From Sphingobacterium corticibacterium (GTDB lineage: Bacteria > Bacteroidota > Bacteroidia > Sphingobacteriales > Sphingobacteriaceae), in NCBI RefSeq assembly GCF_004208525.1, contig NZ_SGIT01000002.1, positions 124,001-188,000 of the forward strand: 64,000 nt of DNA. The letters run 5' to 3'. The notes under the pieces were generated by a model that had not been told where the DNA came from, did not search any database, and was given only the letters and a program-made list of their open reading frames with translations. A program made the position numbers and the translations under genes. Positions within the stretch are counted from its first letter, which is position 1. Each line of letters starts with the position of its first letter. Positions 18,475 through 27,355 of this stretch are shown here, piece by piece.

Positions 18475-19941
18475 TTATCGTGTCGAAACACCAAAATTGA
18501 TATATTTCACTTCCACGTATTCATCCAATCCGTATCGAGATCCTTCCCGGCCTATCCCGGATTCCTTAATTCCACCAAACGGGGCTCCAGCAAAGGAAAT
18601 CCGTCCCTCATTCACGCCCACCATACCCGCTTCAAGCGCTTCAGCAACACGCCAGCAGCGATGCACATTACTACTATAAAAATAGGATGCTAATCCAAAC
18701 TCCGTATCGTTCGCCATTTGGATAGCCTCTTCCTCCGTGGTAAATCTAAACAACGACGCCACCGGTCCAAATGTTTCCTCTTTGGCGATTAAAGCGTTTG
18801 ATGGGACACCTGCAAGTACCGTAGGTTCGTAAAACAATTCTTTGATAACCTTCCCTCCCGTCAGTATACGAGCACCTTTGTCAACAGCATTGGCTACGTG
18901 TTCCTGTACTTTATCCAATCCTTTTTTATTGATCAAAGGTCCAATTTGTACGTCGTTGTCCAAGCCGTTGCCTACTTTCAACGCTTTTACGGCTTCTGTC
19001 AGCCGTTCTGAAAACGCTAGAAAAACCGAATCTTGTACCAAAAAGCGATTAACGGCCACACAAGTCTGTCCAGCATTACGAAACTTCGCAAACATAGCAC
19101 CTTCAACAGCAGCCTCGATATCTGCATCTTCAAATACAATGAACGGCGCATTGCCACCAAGTTCCAAAGAAATCTTTTTCACATTTTCTGCGGCTTGCTT
19201 CATCAGTTGTTTTCCAACAGACGTTGATCCCGTAAAGGAAAGCTTTCTGATCAACGGATTTGTGCTTAATTCATACCCAATGCCCGAAGAATCTGTTCCC
19301 GTCACAACGTTTAATACACCGGCCGGCCATCCTGCCTTTTCCGCGAGAACAGCAAGAGCCAATGCTGTTAAAGGTGTCTGTGACGCCGGACGGTGCACCA
19401 CTGTGCAGCCTGCTGCAATAGCCGGAGCGATTTTTCTCGTGACCATCGCTAACGGGAAATTCCATGGTGTGATAGCAGCAACAACCCCCACGCCCTGTTT
19501 AATGGTCAGTATTCTATTTGACATCTTCGATGCAGGCACGGTATCCCCATAAGCCCGCTTGCTCTCCTCCGCAAACCACTGCACAAAAGAAGCACCATAA
19601 TCAACTTCCCCCAAGCTATCCGTCAATGCTTTTCCAGACTCCAATGTAATGATCTCCGCCAGCTCCTGCTTATGTTCCATGATCAATCGATACCACTCTT
19701 CTAACATAGTAGCACGCTGCCCCACATCACTCACCTTAAAAGAGCACCAAGCTTTATATGCTACGTCTACTGCTTCATGTACGTTGGATACCGTTAGATT
19801 CGTTACTTTTTCAATAACGGTACCCGTAGCTGGGTTTACGACATCAAATGTATCTGTGCCTCCTACCCATTGTCCATCGACAAAGGCTTTATTTATCATT
19901 AATTCATTTAATCCCATCGTGCAAATTTTTTCTATATCCAA
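18475..19941 (-). CDS. NAD(P)-dependent aldehyde dehydrogenase, succinate-semialdehyde-dehydrogenase-like
   Basis: Oxidises an aldehyde to the acid in the cytoplasm. It is closest in pattern to GabD: ITPWNFPLAMVTRKIAPA, LSFTGSTSVGKQL, catalytic Glu in SLELGGNAPFIVFEDAD and catalytic Cys in KFRNAGQTC. The 488 residues are normal. One oddity: the family's KPA cofactor-binding motif reads HRPASQTP, with Arg for the conserved Lys that contacts the NAD(P) ribose or phosphate. The start could also be Met9 (19917). It follows the D-threonine-aldolase-like gene after 94 bases. In this operon it could remove an aldehyde released by that aldolase; this is inference, and succinate semialdehyde is not proven as substrate. 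Confidence 0.88.
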   Translation of the reverse strand: MDIEKICTMGLNELMINKAFVDGQWVGGTDTFDVVNPATGTVIEKVTNLTVSNVHEAVDVAYKAWCSFKVSDVGQRATMLEEWYRLIMEHKQELAEIITLESGKALTDSLGEVDYGASFVQWFAEESKRAYGDTVPASKMSNRILTIKQGVGVVAAITPWNFPLAMVTRKIAPAIAAGCTVVHRPASQTPLTALALAVLAEKAGWPAGVLNVVTGTDSSGIGYELSTNPLIRKLSFTGSTSVGKQLMKQAAENVKKISLELGGNAPFIVFEDADIEAAVEGAMFAKFRNAGQTCVAVNRFLVQDSVFLAFSERLTEAVKALKVGNGLDNDVQIGPLINKKGLDKVQEHVANAVDKGARILTGGKVIKELFYEPTVLAGVPSNALIAKEETFGPVASLFRFTTEEEAIQMANDTEFGLASYFYSSNVHRCWRVAEALEAGMVGVNEGRISFAGAPFGGIKESGIGREGSRYGLDEYVEVKYINFGVSTR

Positions 19942-20035
19942 TACCTCTACTTTATCTTAAAAAGTAAAGGTACATTTCTTATAAAACTATGGGCTTCGAT
20001 AATTTGTTTTTATCGTTTATTGAAATAAATCAACG

Positions 20036-21130
20036 CTATCTCCTCCTCGCCACAACCTCCCATTCGTCCACAACTTTGCCTTCTTCGACTGCTAACAACT
20101 TATCATACAACGCAACCGTCGGGCAAATATGGATAGGCAAAGCATACAATACATCGCCTACTTGAAAGCGATGGTTTACACCAGCTTCTAGTACGAGATG
20201 TTCTTCGCTGTGGCTTATCGGTTTTAGATGAGGAGCATTTAGAAAAAATACCCGATTGTCCAATGGATTTTCGGATGCTATGGCTTTATAGCCCAAATCG
20301 ACACAAATTGTATTTTCGGAGGGTAAAGAAACTACACGTGTCATCAATACAGCCCCCGGAAGAAAATGTTGTTCCGGTAAGGTGTCTGCATAGCCCTTAT
20401 CCCATAACACAAATGTCCCGGGGCTGCATTCCACCTCCGGATATTGCGCGTAAATCGGAAAGGAAGGTGAACCGCCGATAACCACAGATGGCTTCTCGAA
20501 GCCTTCGCCCAACAGTCGCTCTATTAACTTAGCAATAGGCTCATAATTCCGATCACAAACCTTTTTCCGTTCCACCATATCCACTTCGCGCACATGGCCG
20601 TCATACGCATGGAAGCCTTGCACATGTAATCCATCCATTTCACTACAAAATCGGTATAGTTCGAAAGCGGCATCATCCGGTCGTATACCGGTACGCCCCA
20701 TACCAATATTCAGATCGATGAACACATCCACCTGTATATTGTTTTTTACCGCAGTAGCTGATAGATTCTCTACGGCATCTACATGATCGACTATAGCGGA
20801 GAAACGCGTCTGTGGAAAATGCTGGATCAATGCCACAAACCGCTGTAATTTTGCGCCATGTAGCGGATAAGCCAATAACACGTCCGGCGCACCACACACG
20901 CCTAGCATTTCCGCTTCAGCAATCGTCGCGCATTTAAACTTACGAATGCCTACATCCAGTTGCATCCGGGTAATTTCTTTCGTTTTATGGGTTTTGACAT
21001 GCGCACGCAATCTATCGACACGATCAATCATGCCTTTAAGCACCTCGATATTATGCTGGATACGATCCGGATAAACCAATAGTGTCGGTGTATCCACGTG
21101 TTCCGGTGTATGTAAATTATACCAATTCAT
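20036..21130 (-). CDS. D-threonine aldolase / D-serine dehydratase-like PLP enzyme (alanine-racemase fold)
   Basis: Fold-type III PLP enzyme of the D-TA/DSD family, which cleaves or dehydrates D-3-hydroxy amino acids. An N-terminal TIM barrel carries the PLP lysine in LRAHVKTHKT (about Lys46). A C-terminal beta domain has the metal-binding His-x-Cys motif PIHICPTV near residue 335. I start at MNWYNLHTPEHVDTPTLLV (21130), the canonical family start. The frame is open to 21223, but that would overlap the previous gene by over 100 bases. The chosen start overlaps the upstream stop by 14 bases. Whether it acts as aldolase or dehydratase cannot be decided by reading. Confidence 0.85.
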   Translation of the reverse strand: MNWYNLHTPEHVDTPTLLVYPDRIQHNIEVLKGMIDRVDRLRAHVKTHKTKEITRMQLDVGIRKFKCATIAEAEMLGVCGAPDVLLAYPLHGAKLQRFVALIQHFPQTRFSAIVDHVDAVENLSATAVKNNIQVDVFIDLNIGMGRTGIRPDDAAFELYRFCSEMDGLHVQGFHAYDGHVREVDMVERKKVCDRNYEPIAKLIERLLGEGFEKPSVVIGGSPSFPIYAQYPEVECSPGTFVLWDKGYADTLPEQHFLPGAVLMTRVVSLPSENTICVDLGYKAIASENPLDNRVFFLNAPHLKPISHSEEHLVLEAGVNHRFQVGDVLYALPIHICPTVALYDKLLAVEEGKVVDEWEVVARRR

Positions 21131-22496
21131 GTATGTGCTGTTCAATCTGTTCCGACAAAACACCTCTGATTTCTTCCTCTGCGGCGTCTTCCAAGAAACT
21201 GGTGCGGCAACGCCAAGTCTCATAGCCCCCTAACATTATTTCATGCTTAGGCGGTACATAACCGACGTAGTCGTTTGCCAAACAGATCGTAAAATATTTT
21301 CCGCTAGCCGCCTTGGCTTTCAATGCCAATCCTGTCTCCGCAAAAAATTCACCGCCTAATGCACCTATTATACCACTACCGATACGAAAAGACTGAATAT
21401 AGAAATGTCTTTGCTCCGGAAATGCGTCCAATAGAACCTGTTCCCGCGCATAAATACGCCGATATCCATCTGCATCCAAGGTAATATGCTCATAGTCCGT
21501 ATCCCTCACCACACGTTTAGCCTCCTCCAATTCCTGTGCGGAGGGTTTTCTAACACGCACAGGTAATTCCGCATATAACGCATCCAAAGCCGGATATTCC
21601 TCCCACTGAAGATTTTTCAAATGCCGTAAGACTTTATCCGCTAAATCTTGTCCGATATATGCACTTTTACGGTGCTGCTCTTTTGGATAACGATCCGCAT
21701 CCATAAAATCCCAAATATTGATTTCGCCGCTGGTGCCGTTACTCATCATCGCGACGAAGTTGCTGTCATTTACCGACAACACCTCCGAAAGCCGCTCGGC
21801 AAAACAACCGAAATAATCCGCACTAATGGTACCACGGTCAGTATCCCCTACATAATGTAAAGAATAATTGGCTAAGAGTCCTATCCATTGATCATCCAAG
21901 CCCTTTATGGCTAGATAAGCTAATTGGGGATCCGGTGCGGAGTTCCCTTCCAGAATATATTCTTCGTCCCCAAAAGGATTGGTTTTCACCAAATCATATC
22001 CTCCTGTCACAGGATTAAACGCCTTATACCCAGAAGCCATCTTATATCTTCGGCATAACACATGCTCCGGTGCGTCAACAGCGCCAAACGCTATCTTGGC
22101 TTCACGAACCACAGCGCGTGTTTCTATAACTAGATCAACCAAAATCTGATGAAGCTTCTTTCTGTAGGTGAGATCAGCATGTCCCATCAACAAATCGACG
22201 ATAGCACCTGCTGAATGCGTATGTGTACTCGAAATCAACACATGGGATTTGGGTATTCCCGTTGCCTTAAAGATATCGGCTTTCACTTCATCCAAAAAGT
22301 CTTGCTGCATGGCACAAATATCCACTATCACAAATACCAGTACCGTATCATTTTTCGTGAGCACCAAAGATTTCGCATACAATGGGTCGTGTATTTTATT
22401 GGCATATCTTGTTTGGAATTCTCCGTTGATCAATGTGCCTAACGGTGGTGTAATGTCTTTTTGTAAAGCCGCAGCTTGAAGTGAATTATTAGCCAT
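21117..22496 (-). CDS. Neutral/alkaline ceramidase-like N-acyl hydrolase
   Basis: Resembles the N-terminal domain of neutral ceramidase, a zinc amidase that cleaves N-acyl bonds. Visible features are the start LQAAALQKDITPPLGTLING, the metal-site motif ISSTHTHSAGAIVD (two His), and MSNGTSGEINIWDF. At about 459 residues it lacks the separate C-terminal Ig-like domain of true ceramidases. It has no signal peptide, so it is probably cytoplasmic and acts on something other than ceramide. I use MANNSLQ at 22496, two bases after the dipeptidase stop. Such short ceramidase-like proteins occur in amino-compound catabolic clusters; the substrate is unknown. Confidence 0.78.
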   Translation of the reverse strand: MANNSLQAAALQKDITPPLGTLINGEFQTRYANKIHDPLYAKSLVLTKNDTVLVFVIVDICAMQQDFLDEVKADIFKATGIPKSHVLISSTHTHSAGAIVDLLMGHADLTYRKKLHQILVDLVIETRAVVREAKIAFGAVDAPEHVLCRRYKMASGYKAFNPVTGGYDLVKTNPFGDEEYILEGNSAPDPQLAYLAIKGLDDQWIGLLANYSLHYVGDTDRGTISADYFGCFAERLSEVLSVNDSNFVAMMSNGTSGEINIWDFMDADRYPKEQHRKSAYIGQDLADKVLRHLKNLQWEEYPALDALYAELPVRVRKPSAQELEEAKRVVRDTDYEHITLDADGYRRIYAREQVLLDAFPEQRHFYIQSFRIGSGIIGALGGEFFAETGLALKAKAASGKYFTICLANDYVGYVPPKHEIMLGGYETWRCRTSFLEDAAEEEIRGVLSEQIEQHIHELV

Positions 22497-22498
22497 CT

Positions 22499-23575
22499 TT
22501 ATAAATATTTCCTCAAAAAACGCAACCAATTGCCGTGAAATATATTATCTACATCCTGCTCGGTATAGCCTCTATTGGACAAAAGATACGCATATTTTTG
22601 TAAATCTGCGATGGAATCCATATCCCATGGCGATTGCTCTGTTCCAAAGATACCATCCAGGTCACTTCCGATACCGATATGCAAGGAATTTCCGGCGATC
22701 TGACAAATATGGTCCCAATGGTCAATGAGCATTTCCAATCTAATGTCCAGTTGCCACGGATCCGAAACCGTATCGATAAAGCGTATATCCATCGCCCAAC
22801 AATCCAACATACCGCCGATAACCGCATCCCGCTCGATCAACTGCTTAATTTGTACATCGTTCAATTGTCTTTGGTTCGGAACGATTTTCCGTACATTATG
22901 ATGGCTGGCCCAGATTGGCCCAGTATATAGATCCATAGCTTGCGAAAACCCCGCATCCGTTAAATGGGTCACATCCAATATCATGTGTAATTCATCCATG
23001 ATTTTCATCAATTCCAACCCTTCTGGATGGATTCGTCCGGCTGTCTTTGTACCATCTGCATACCGCCCCGGTCCAAAATGAGATAAGCCCAAAGCCCGAA
23101 GCCCATAACCATATGCCTCGTACAAATAGTCTGGTGTAACCAGCGAATCCGCTCCCTCTAAACTCAATAAGTAACCTATAGGTTTGTTTTCATCTGCAAT
23201 CGCTGCATCATTCCAAAGCTTGACATGAGCATCCAAACCTTTTTTATCGACAATCTGCACCATCTCCCCCTGCTTCTCCATTTCCTTATACCAAGTCAAT
23301 TGGGCTTGTGTCATCGCCCATGCCTGTGAAGGTGAATTCCACCCTGTCAATGCGCTATTGAACGGATTGACACGAGCCAACTGTGTGGCCACAACAAAAC
23401 CAACTTTCCCCTTTCTTAACGCGGGTAAGCAAACGGTACCTTTCCCCCGATCTGGCTTATCTTTCATATTCATTTCCTTCAAACGGATATGTTCTAAAGG
23501 CATGGCCAAATCACGGTTCCATTCGATGGCATTCATCGCCAGGTCCAGATGTGCATCAACGATCAAACGACTCAT
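22499..23575 (-). CDS. Membrane-dipeptidase-family (peptidase M19) hydrolase
   Basis: A binuclear zinc TIM-barrel amidohydrolase; M19 enzymes cleave dipeptides and N-acyl amino acids and often tolerate or prefer a D-residue. All metal ligands are visible: DAHLD (His9, Asp11), Glu in SLEGAD, His in LDVTHL, His in ASHHN and Asp in GSDLDG. At 358 residues it is of normal length, and it has no signal peptide. It overlaps the preceding dehydrogenase-like gene by 20 bases. Beside a D-threonine-aldolase-like enzyme, a role in releasing D-amino acids is attractive but inferred. Confidence 0.9.
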   Translation of the reverse strand: MSRLIVDAHLDLAMNAIEWNRDLAMPLEHIRLKEMNMKDKPDRGKGTVCLPALRKGKVGFVVATQLARVNPFNSALTGWNSPSQAWAMTQAQLTWYKEMEKQGEMVQIVDKKGLDAHVKLWNDAAIADENKPIGYLLSLEGADSLVTPDYLYEAYGYGLRALGLSHFGPGRYADGTKTAGRIHPEGLELMKIMDELHMILDVTHLTDAGFSQAMDLYTGPIWASHHNVRKIVPNQRQLNDVQIKQLIERDAVIGGMLDCWAMDIRFIDTVSDPWQLDIRLEMLIDHWDHICQIAGNSLHIGIGSDLDGIFGTEQSPWDMDSIADLQKYAYLLSNRGYTEQDVDNIFHGNWLRFLRKYL

Positions 23576-24479
23576 GGGAATATTTGGTTATTAATTGCTG
23601 TATTTCTTCACTAAACATCGCAAAAATCGCCTGCCATTGTTCCTTTTCTTCCGGAGCATAGGTATAAAACCCTTTACCGCGATCCATCCCCGTCTCGCCC
23701 TTATCTCTCTTTTCCTGCAAAATGTTGGGTAAGGTAATCCAATTAGATAGTTCTTTGTTCAAATCTTTCATCACCATGCCATAAGCATAGGTCCCCATTA
23801 AATCCATATATCTGAAATTTCCGACGAATGGCAGATAAAACCCCGCATCATTCCGGCAAGCCCTATCCACACTTTCTACCGATGCAAAATCGTTCTCTAC
23901 CAAATAGATTCCCTCACGCAGCATAGCGGCCATCATTCTAGCGCGAATACTAAACCCATGCCGTAGTATATAAGGGTCTTTCTTCCAATATGTTTTCAGC
24001 CAATTATCTACAGCTGATAAGCTCATGAGGCTAGTATATTGATTAGCGATAACTTCTGCAAAAAAAGTTCGATGGACAGGATACGTCCAATTTACCCCCA
24101 ATAGCCTTGACTTATTACGCATCTGCATTTGTATCTCATCCAAATAAAGCGCCTCCAAGTTTACAGCTATGATGGTATCGTCACCACATCTTTCTTCTAC
24201 TTGCTTAATAAGTTCTTGTTTCTCTTCTAGCTTATCGCTGGTAACGAGTACGACGAACTGACTGTGTATCGTTTCTGGCCAATCGGTGACAATGGATAGG
24301 TTTCTACTGTCTGATGTATACTGCTTGATGGTCTCTTCTGCGATTGGCCGATCATCGGTTAGTAGAAGTGCTGGATGCATCGAAAGCAGCAAATCAGAGA
24401 CAATACTATATGCAAGTTTATCTTGACCAATGACCATGATCGGGTGTATCATTCCATTCTTTTCGACCATATCATTCAA
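23556..24479 (-). CDS. Degenerate 3-hydroxyacyl-CoA-dehydrogenase-like protein (probable non-catalytic paralogue)
   Basis: This protein aligns end to end with the intact dehydrogenase two genes upstream (25754-26758): FRYMDLMG against FRRMDFMG, a C-terminal GKGFYTYAPEE against GKGFYDYNEQQ, and a shared LVEN. Yet the key residues are gone. The GxGxxG loop reads GQDKLA (about 18-23), the catalytic Ser is Glu (about 109), the His is Asn in GVNW (about 130) and the Asn is Ala (about 180). It is not a decayed pseudogene, since the frame is intact and coupled (8- and 20-base overlaps). It may be a partner subunit of the intact enzyme or may have a new function. Confidence 0.75.
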   Translation of the reverse strand: MNDMVEKNGMIHPIMVIGQDKLAYSIVSDLLLSMHPALLLTDDRPIAEETIKQYTSDSRNLSIVTDWPETIHSQFVVLVTSDKLEEKQELIKQVEERCGDDTIIAVNLEALYLDEIQMQMRNKSRLLGVNWTYPVHRTFFAEVIANQYTSLMSLSAVDNWLKTYWKKDPYILRHGFSIRARMMAAMLREGIYLVENDFASVESVDRACRNDAGFYLPFVGNFRYMDLMGTYAYGMVMKDLNKELSNWITLPNILQEKRDKGETGMDRGKGFYTYAPEEKEQWQAIFAMFSEEIQQLITKYSHESFDR

Positions 24480-25782
24480 TTTCTTTTAATACTGTCTCAC
24501 TTACGTTGATCGCATGGTCGATATCCTCTTCTGTATGCACGGCTGATATATACCAGAGTCCACGACCAATCACACGGATACCTCTGTCATGTAAGCCGGC
24601 AATAAACTGCTTGAGTTTAATTTTATCGGTCTGGAACGTATCCCGGTAATTCTTTATGGCAGACAATGAAGTAAACGCGGTGTTAAACATCGGACCAGGT
24701 CCTTGCACCTGTAAATTCTGTCCTGTTTGTTTTGCAGCTTCTCGTAAACCGGATATCAAACGATTTCCCAAACGGAACATACGGTTATGGGTATCCGAAT
24801 CCTGTTCCAAAACCGAAATGGTTGCCAAAGCCGCCGCCACCGTTGGATTACTGGTATTCATCGTACCTGCATGAATTACCCTCGCCGATACAATCTCCTC
24901 CATCCATTCCTTTTTACCGACAATCGCACTAATCGGGTACCCGCTGGCTATGGCTTTAGCAAAGATGGACAAATCTGGCGTGACATCGTAGTATTGCTGT
25001 GCACCTCCGAGTCCTAATCGGAACCCGGTAATAACTTCATCAAAAATCAACGCTATTCCGTAACGGTTACAGATCGTCCGAAGCCCTTGTAGAAAACCTT
25101 CATGAGGAACGATACACCCATTATTGCACATAATAGGCTCCGTAATAATCGCCGCCAATTCGTTATGCTTTTCTGCAACGATACGTTCCACTAAAGCCAA
25201 GTCATTCCAGGGTAAAACAATAAAGTCATCCTTACTGTTTGGCGATAATCCGGCTGACCACGGAAACACATTGGGATCATCTTCATTGCCTAAGGCCTCA
25301 ACAGACGCCGTACTGATACCCCAAGCGACATTGTCCAACCATCCATGGTAATGCCCTTCGAAACGCAGAAATTTATGCTTTCCCGTTTTCGCCCGTGCAA
25401 TTCGAAAAGCTGTTTGAACGGCTTCAGAGCCATCCAAACAAAAACGCATGAGCTCGGCAGAAGGAATCAACTGCTGTAATTTCTCCGCCAATTCAATTTC
25501 TTTGATATGCTGTCCGGCAAACAATTGCCCGTCTTTGGAATAGTTTTCTACCGCCTCTAACACTCGCGGATGGGAATGTCCAACAATTAACGGCCCTTGG
25601 CTTAAGGTAAAATCCAAATAGGCATTACCGTCTACATCGTATATGCGCGTGCCCTCACCATGTGTATAAAAGATAGCATGAGGATGGTTGTATTTTCTAA
25701 ATTCGGAGGATACACCTCCTGCTAAGACCTGACTGGCTCTGTCCAATAGATCCTTAGATTTTTGATAGCTTCTTCTCTTCAT
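24472..25782 (-). CDS. Class III aminotransferase, glutamate-1-semialdehyde-aminomutase-like
   Basis: Fold-type I PLP enzyme of the class III aminotransferase family. The PLP lysine is in LSIFAKAIASGYP (about Lys276) and the cofactor Asp in FDEVITGFR (about Asp248). Other conserved parts are DGNAYLDFTLSQGPLIVGHSHP, FLRFEGHYHGW and HAGTMNTSNP. It looks like HemL, but its catabolic neighbours and the altered SQGPLIVGHSHP segment argue against a role in tetrapyrrole synthesis; it more likely moves an amino group on a catabolic intermediate. It overlaps its neighbours by 29 and 8 bases, so it is part of a coupled operon. Confidence 0.85.
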   Translation of the reverse strand: MKRRSYQKSKDLLDRASQVLAGGVSSEFRKYNHPHAIFYTHGEGTRIYDVDGNAYLDFTLSQGPLIVGHSHPRVLEAVENYSKDGQLFAGQHIKEIELAEKLQQLIPSAELMRFCLDGSEAVQTAFRIARAKTGKHKFLRFEGHYHGWLDNVAWGISTASVEALGNEDDPNVFPWSAGLSPNSKDDFIVLPWNDLALVERIVAEKHNELAAIITEPIMCNNGCIVPHEGFLQGLRTICNRYGIALIFDEVITGFRLGLGGAQQYYDVTPDLSIFAKAIASGYPISAIVGKKEWMEEIVSARVIHAGTMNTSNPTVAAALATISVLEQDSDTHNRMFRLGNRLISGLREAAKQTGQNLQVQGPGPMFNTAFTSLSAIKNYRDTFQTDKIKLKQFIAGLHDRGIRVIGRGLWYISAVHTEEDIDHAINVSETVLKEIE

Positions 25783-26758
25783 TATATGCCTTTTCGCTAA
25801 TATGTTTCTCCGTATATCGTGTCGCTAAATCATAAATTTCCTTATTGAATTGTGCGAATGCTTCTTCCCAGGCTTTAGCTTGTTGTTCATTATAATCATA
25901 AAAGCCCTTACCATTGTGTATACCTCTCGCCCGTTCTGCTACCAAAGGTCGCATCATATCCGGCACATCGGTACGATTGCTTAATTTTGGGAGGATCCCC
26001 TCAAAAGAATCGATGTAATCGCTAAACCCCATAAAGTCCATTCGTCTGAAAATCCCCATTAAGGTTATCCATGAGCCCACGTCATAGCGAAAAACCTTAT
26101 CGGCATCTTCCATCGTAACATCACCGTTTTCAACCAACGTCAATGCTTCACGATAAACGGCATACATCAGCCTGTTGGTAATAAACCCTCGTATATCCTT
26201 TCTCAAAAGTGTAGGCTCCTTGCCCCAGCTTTTCCCCAATTCCATCACACGCTTGGCTATATCTAAATCTGTCTTTGCGCCACATGTCACTTCTAAAAAG
26301 CGGGTCATATAAGCCGGCTCTGCCCAATGCACACCGATAAATCGATGAGGGTTGGACACGAACTGTTGCAAATCGCTAATGGGAATCGCTGAAGTATTGG
26401 AGGCTATAACGGTTTCTCGAGATACATGGTTCGTGATCTGATGATAAACCTTGTTTTTGATCCCCATATCTTCAATTACACATTCCTGCACAAAGGTGCA
26501 CCCCCCTATCTCTCGGTAATCTTCTGTTACTGTTAGGTTACGCACGCAATAGTCCAAACCTTTGGGCAGTAAGTTAGATTTGTCTGCATGCCGCAGCAAC
26601 GTCACAATATGTTGGATAGCAGGATTTTTTTCTCCCGGTATGGGCGCCAAAGCCACGACACGGTAACCAGAGGCAAGCAGGGAAACCACGATACTACTTC
26701 CCATCAACCCAAGTCCTACAACAGCAATTTGCCTGTTTAAGCGATCATTCATTTTCAT
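25754..26758 (-). CDS. 3-hydroxyacyl-CoA-dehydrogenase-family NAD-dependent dehydrogenase (intact copy)
   Basis: Two-domain NAD-dependent 3-hydroxy-acid dehydrogenase. An N-terminal Rossmann domain has GLGLMG (residues 15-20). The catalytic set is complete: Ser123 in SNTSA, His144 in GVHW, Glu156 and Asn195 in GFITNRL. A C-terminal helical domain follows with GIHNGKGFYDY. At 334 residues it matches single-function members such as L-carnitine or L-gulonate dehydrogenases as well as 3-hydroxybutyryl-CoA dehydrogenases. No beta-oxidation genes surround it, so a free beta-hydroxy acid or amino-alcohol substrate is plausible. It overlaps ridA by 14 bases. Confidence 0.88.
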   Translation of the reverse strand: MKMNDRLNRQIAVVGLGLMGSSIVVSLLASGYRVVALAPIPGEKNPAIQHIVTLLRHADKSNLLPKGLDYCVRNLTVTEDYREIGGCTFVQECVIEDMGIKNKVYHQITNHVSRETVIASNTSAIPISDLQQFVSNPHRFIGVHWAEPAYMTRFLEVTCGAKTDLDIAKRVMELGKSWGKEPTLLRKDIRGFITNRLMYAVYREALTLVENGDVTMEDADKVFRYDVGSWITLMGIFRRMDFMGFSDYIDSFEGILPKLSNRTDVPDMMRPLVAERARGIHNGKGFYDYNEQQAKAWEEAFAQFNKEIYDLATRYTEKHISEKAYNEEKKLSKI

Positions 26759-27155
26759 GGGTATCGGGAAGCTTTACAATACAATCTATCTCCACACAAA
26801 TTCCTTCTCCTAGCACGGACTGTACTGTTGTTCTCGCAGGTTTCACATCTCCGAAAAAACGTGCGTATATAGTATTGAATCGACCAAAATCGTCGATATT
26901 AGACAAATGAACCGTACTTTTGACCACATCATCCATGGTAGCACCTGCAGCTTGAACAATGGATTTTATATTTTCCATGGTACGGGTTGTTTCTTCCTCA
27001 ATGCTTCCCAAGATAAAAGTAGAAGTTTTGAAGTCCACCGATGCCTGGCCACTGATATAAAGAAATCCGCCTGCAATAATACCATCAGAATATGCTCCGG
27101 TAACGAAAGCCGCGTCTCTATCCGGGTGTACAATTTTACGCTTACTCATATACAA
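26745..27155 (-). CDS. RidA/YjgF/UK114-family enamine/imine deaminase
   Basis: Hydrolyses reactive enamine or imine intermediates released by PLP enzymes. The 136 residues show the family pattern: IIAGGFLYISGQASVD, TRTMENIKSIVQAAGATMDDVVKSTVHL, the substrate-binding Arg in KPARTTV and Glu in VEIDCIVKLP. It is the first gene of the operon, with a -7 promoter box about 35 bases upstream of the start. Two start Met codons are possible (27155 or 27149). Its presence beside three PLP or dehydrogenase steps fits a pathway that makes 2-aminoacrylate-type intermediates. It may instead act as a specific deaminase of the pathway. Confidence 0.9.
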   Translation of the reverse strand: MYMSKRKIVHPDRDAAFVTGAYSDGIIAGGFLYISGQASVDFKTSTFILGSIEEETTRTMENIKSIVQAAGATMDDVVKSTVHLSNIDDFGRFNTIYARFFGDVKPARTTVQSVLGEGICVEIDCIVKLPDTHENE

Positions 27156-27189
27156 TGTTTTGATTTAATTTATGTGTATACTGTTATAG

Positions 27190-27197
27190 CAAAAGTA
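27190..27197 (-). promoter_or_regulatory. Putative promoter -7 box of the ridA catabolic operon
   Basis: On the minus strand 27197 to 27190 reads TACTTTTG, matching TAnnTTTG, 35 bases before the ridA start. It lies in the 200-base gap behind the rluA-like gene. A matching -33 box is not evident. Confidence 0.45.
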
Positions 27198-27355
27198 CAT
27201 GTACGGCATTCGCAGGTCTATTACATTTGTGCTTAATTGTAGTACTATTTTTCAAACGGAGAGAAGAGTACAGTGGTGTAATCTACCCAATCAATAGCAG
27301 ACAGCGATTAAATAGAATGAATGCTTGTCAAGAAAAAAGAAGTAAAAGATTTTCT

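Noticed and set aside
19997..20015. Hairpin CGATAA/TTATCG between the D-TA-like gene and the aldehyde dehydrogenase gene as a terminator
   Set aside because: Short stem with no T-run on the minus strand; the operon probably continues through it.
24472..25782. Naming the class III aminotransferase hemL
   Set aside because: It is embedded in a catabolic operon and differs from HemL in the substrate-side segments; no tetrapyrrole genes are nearby.
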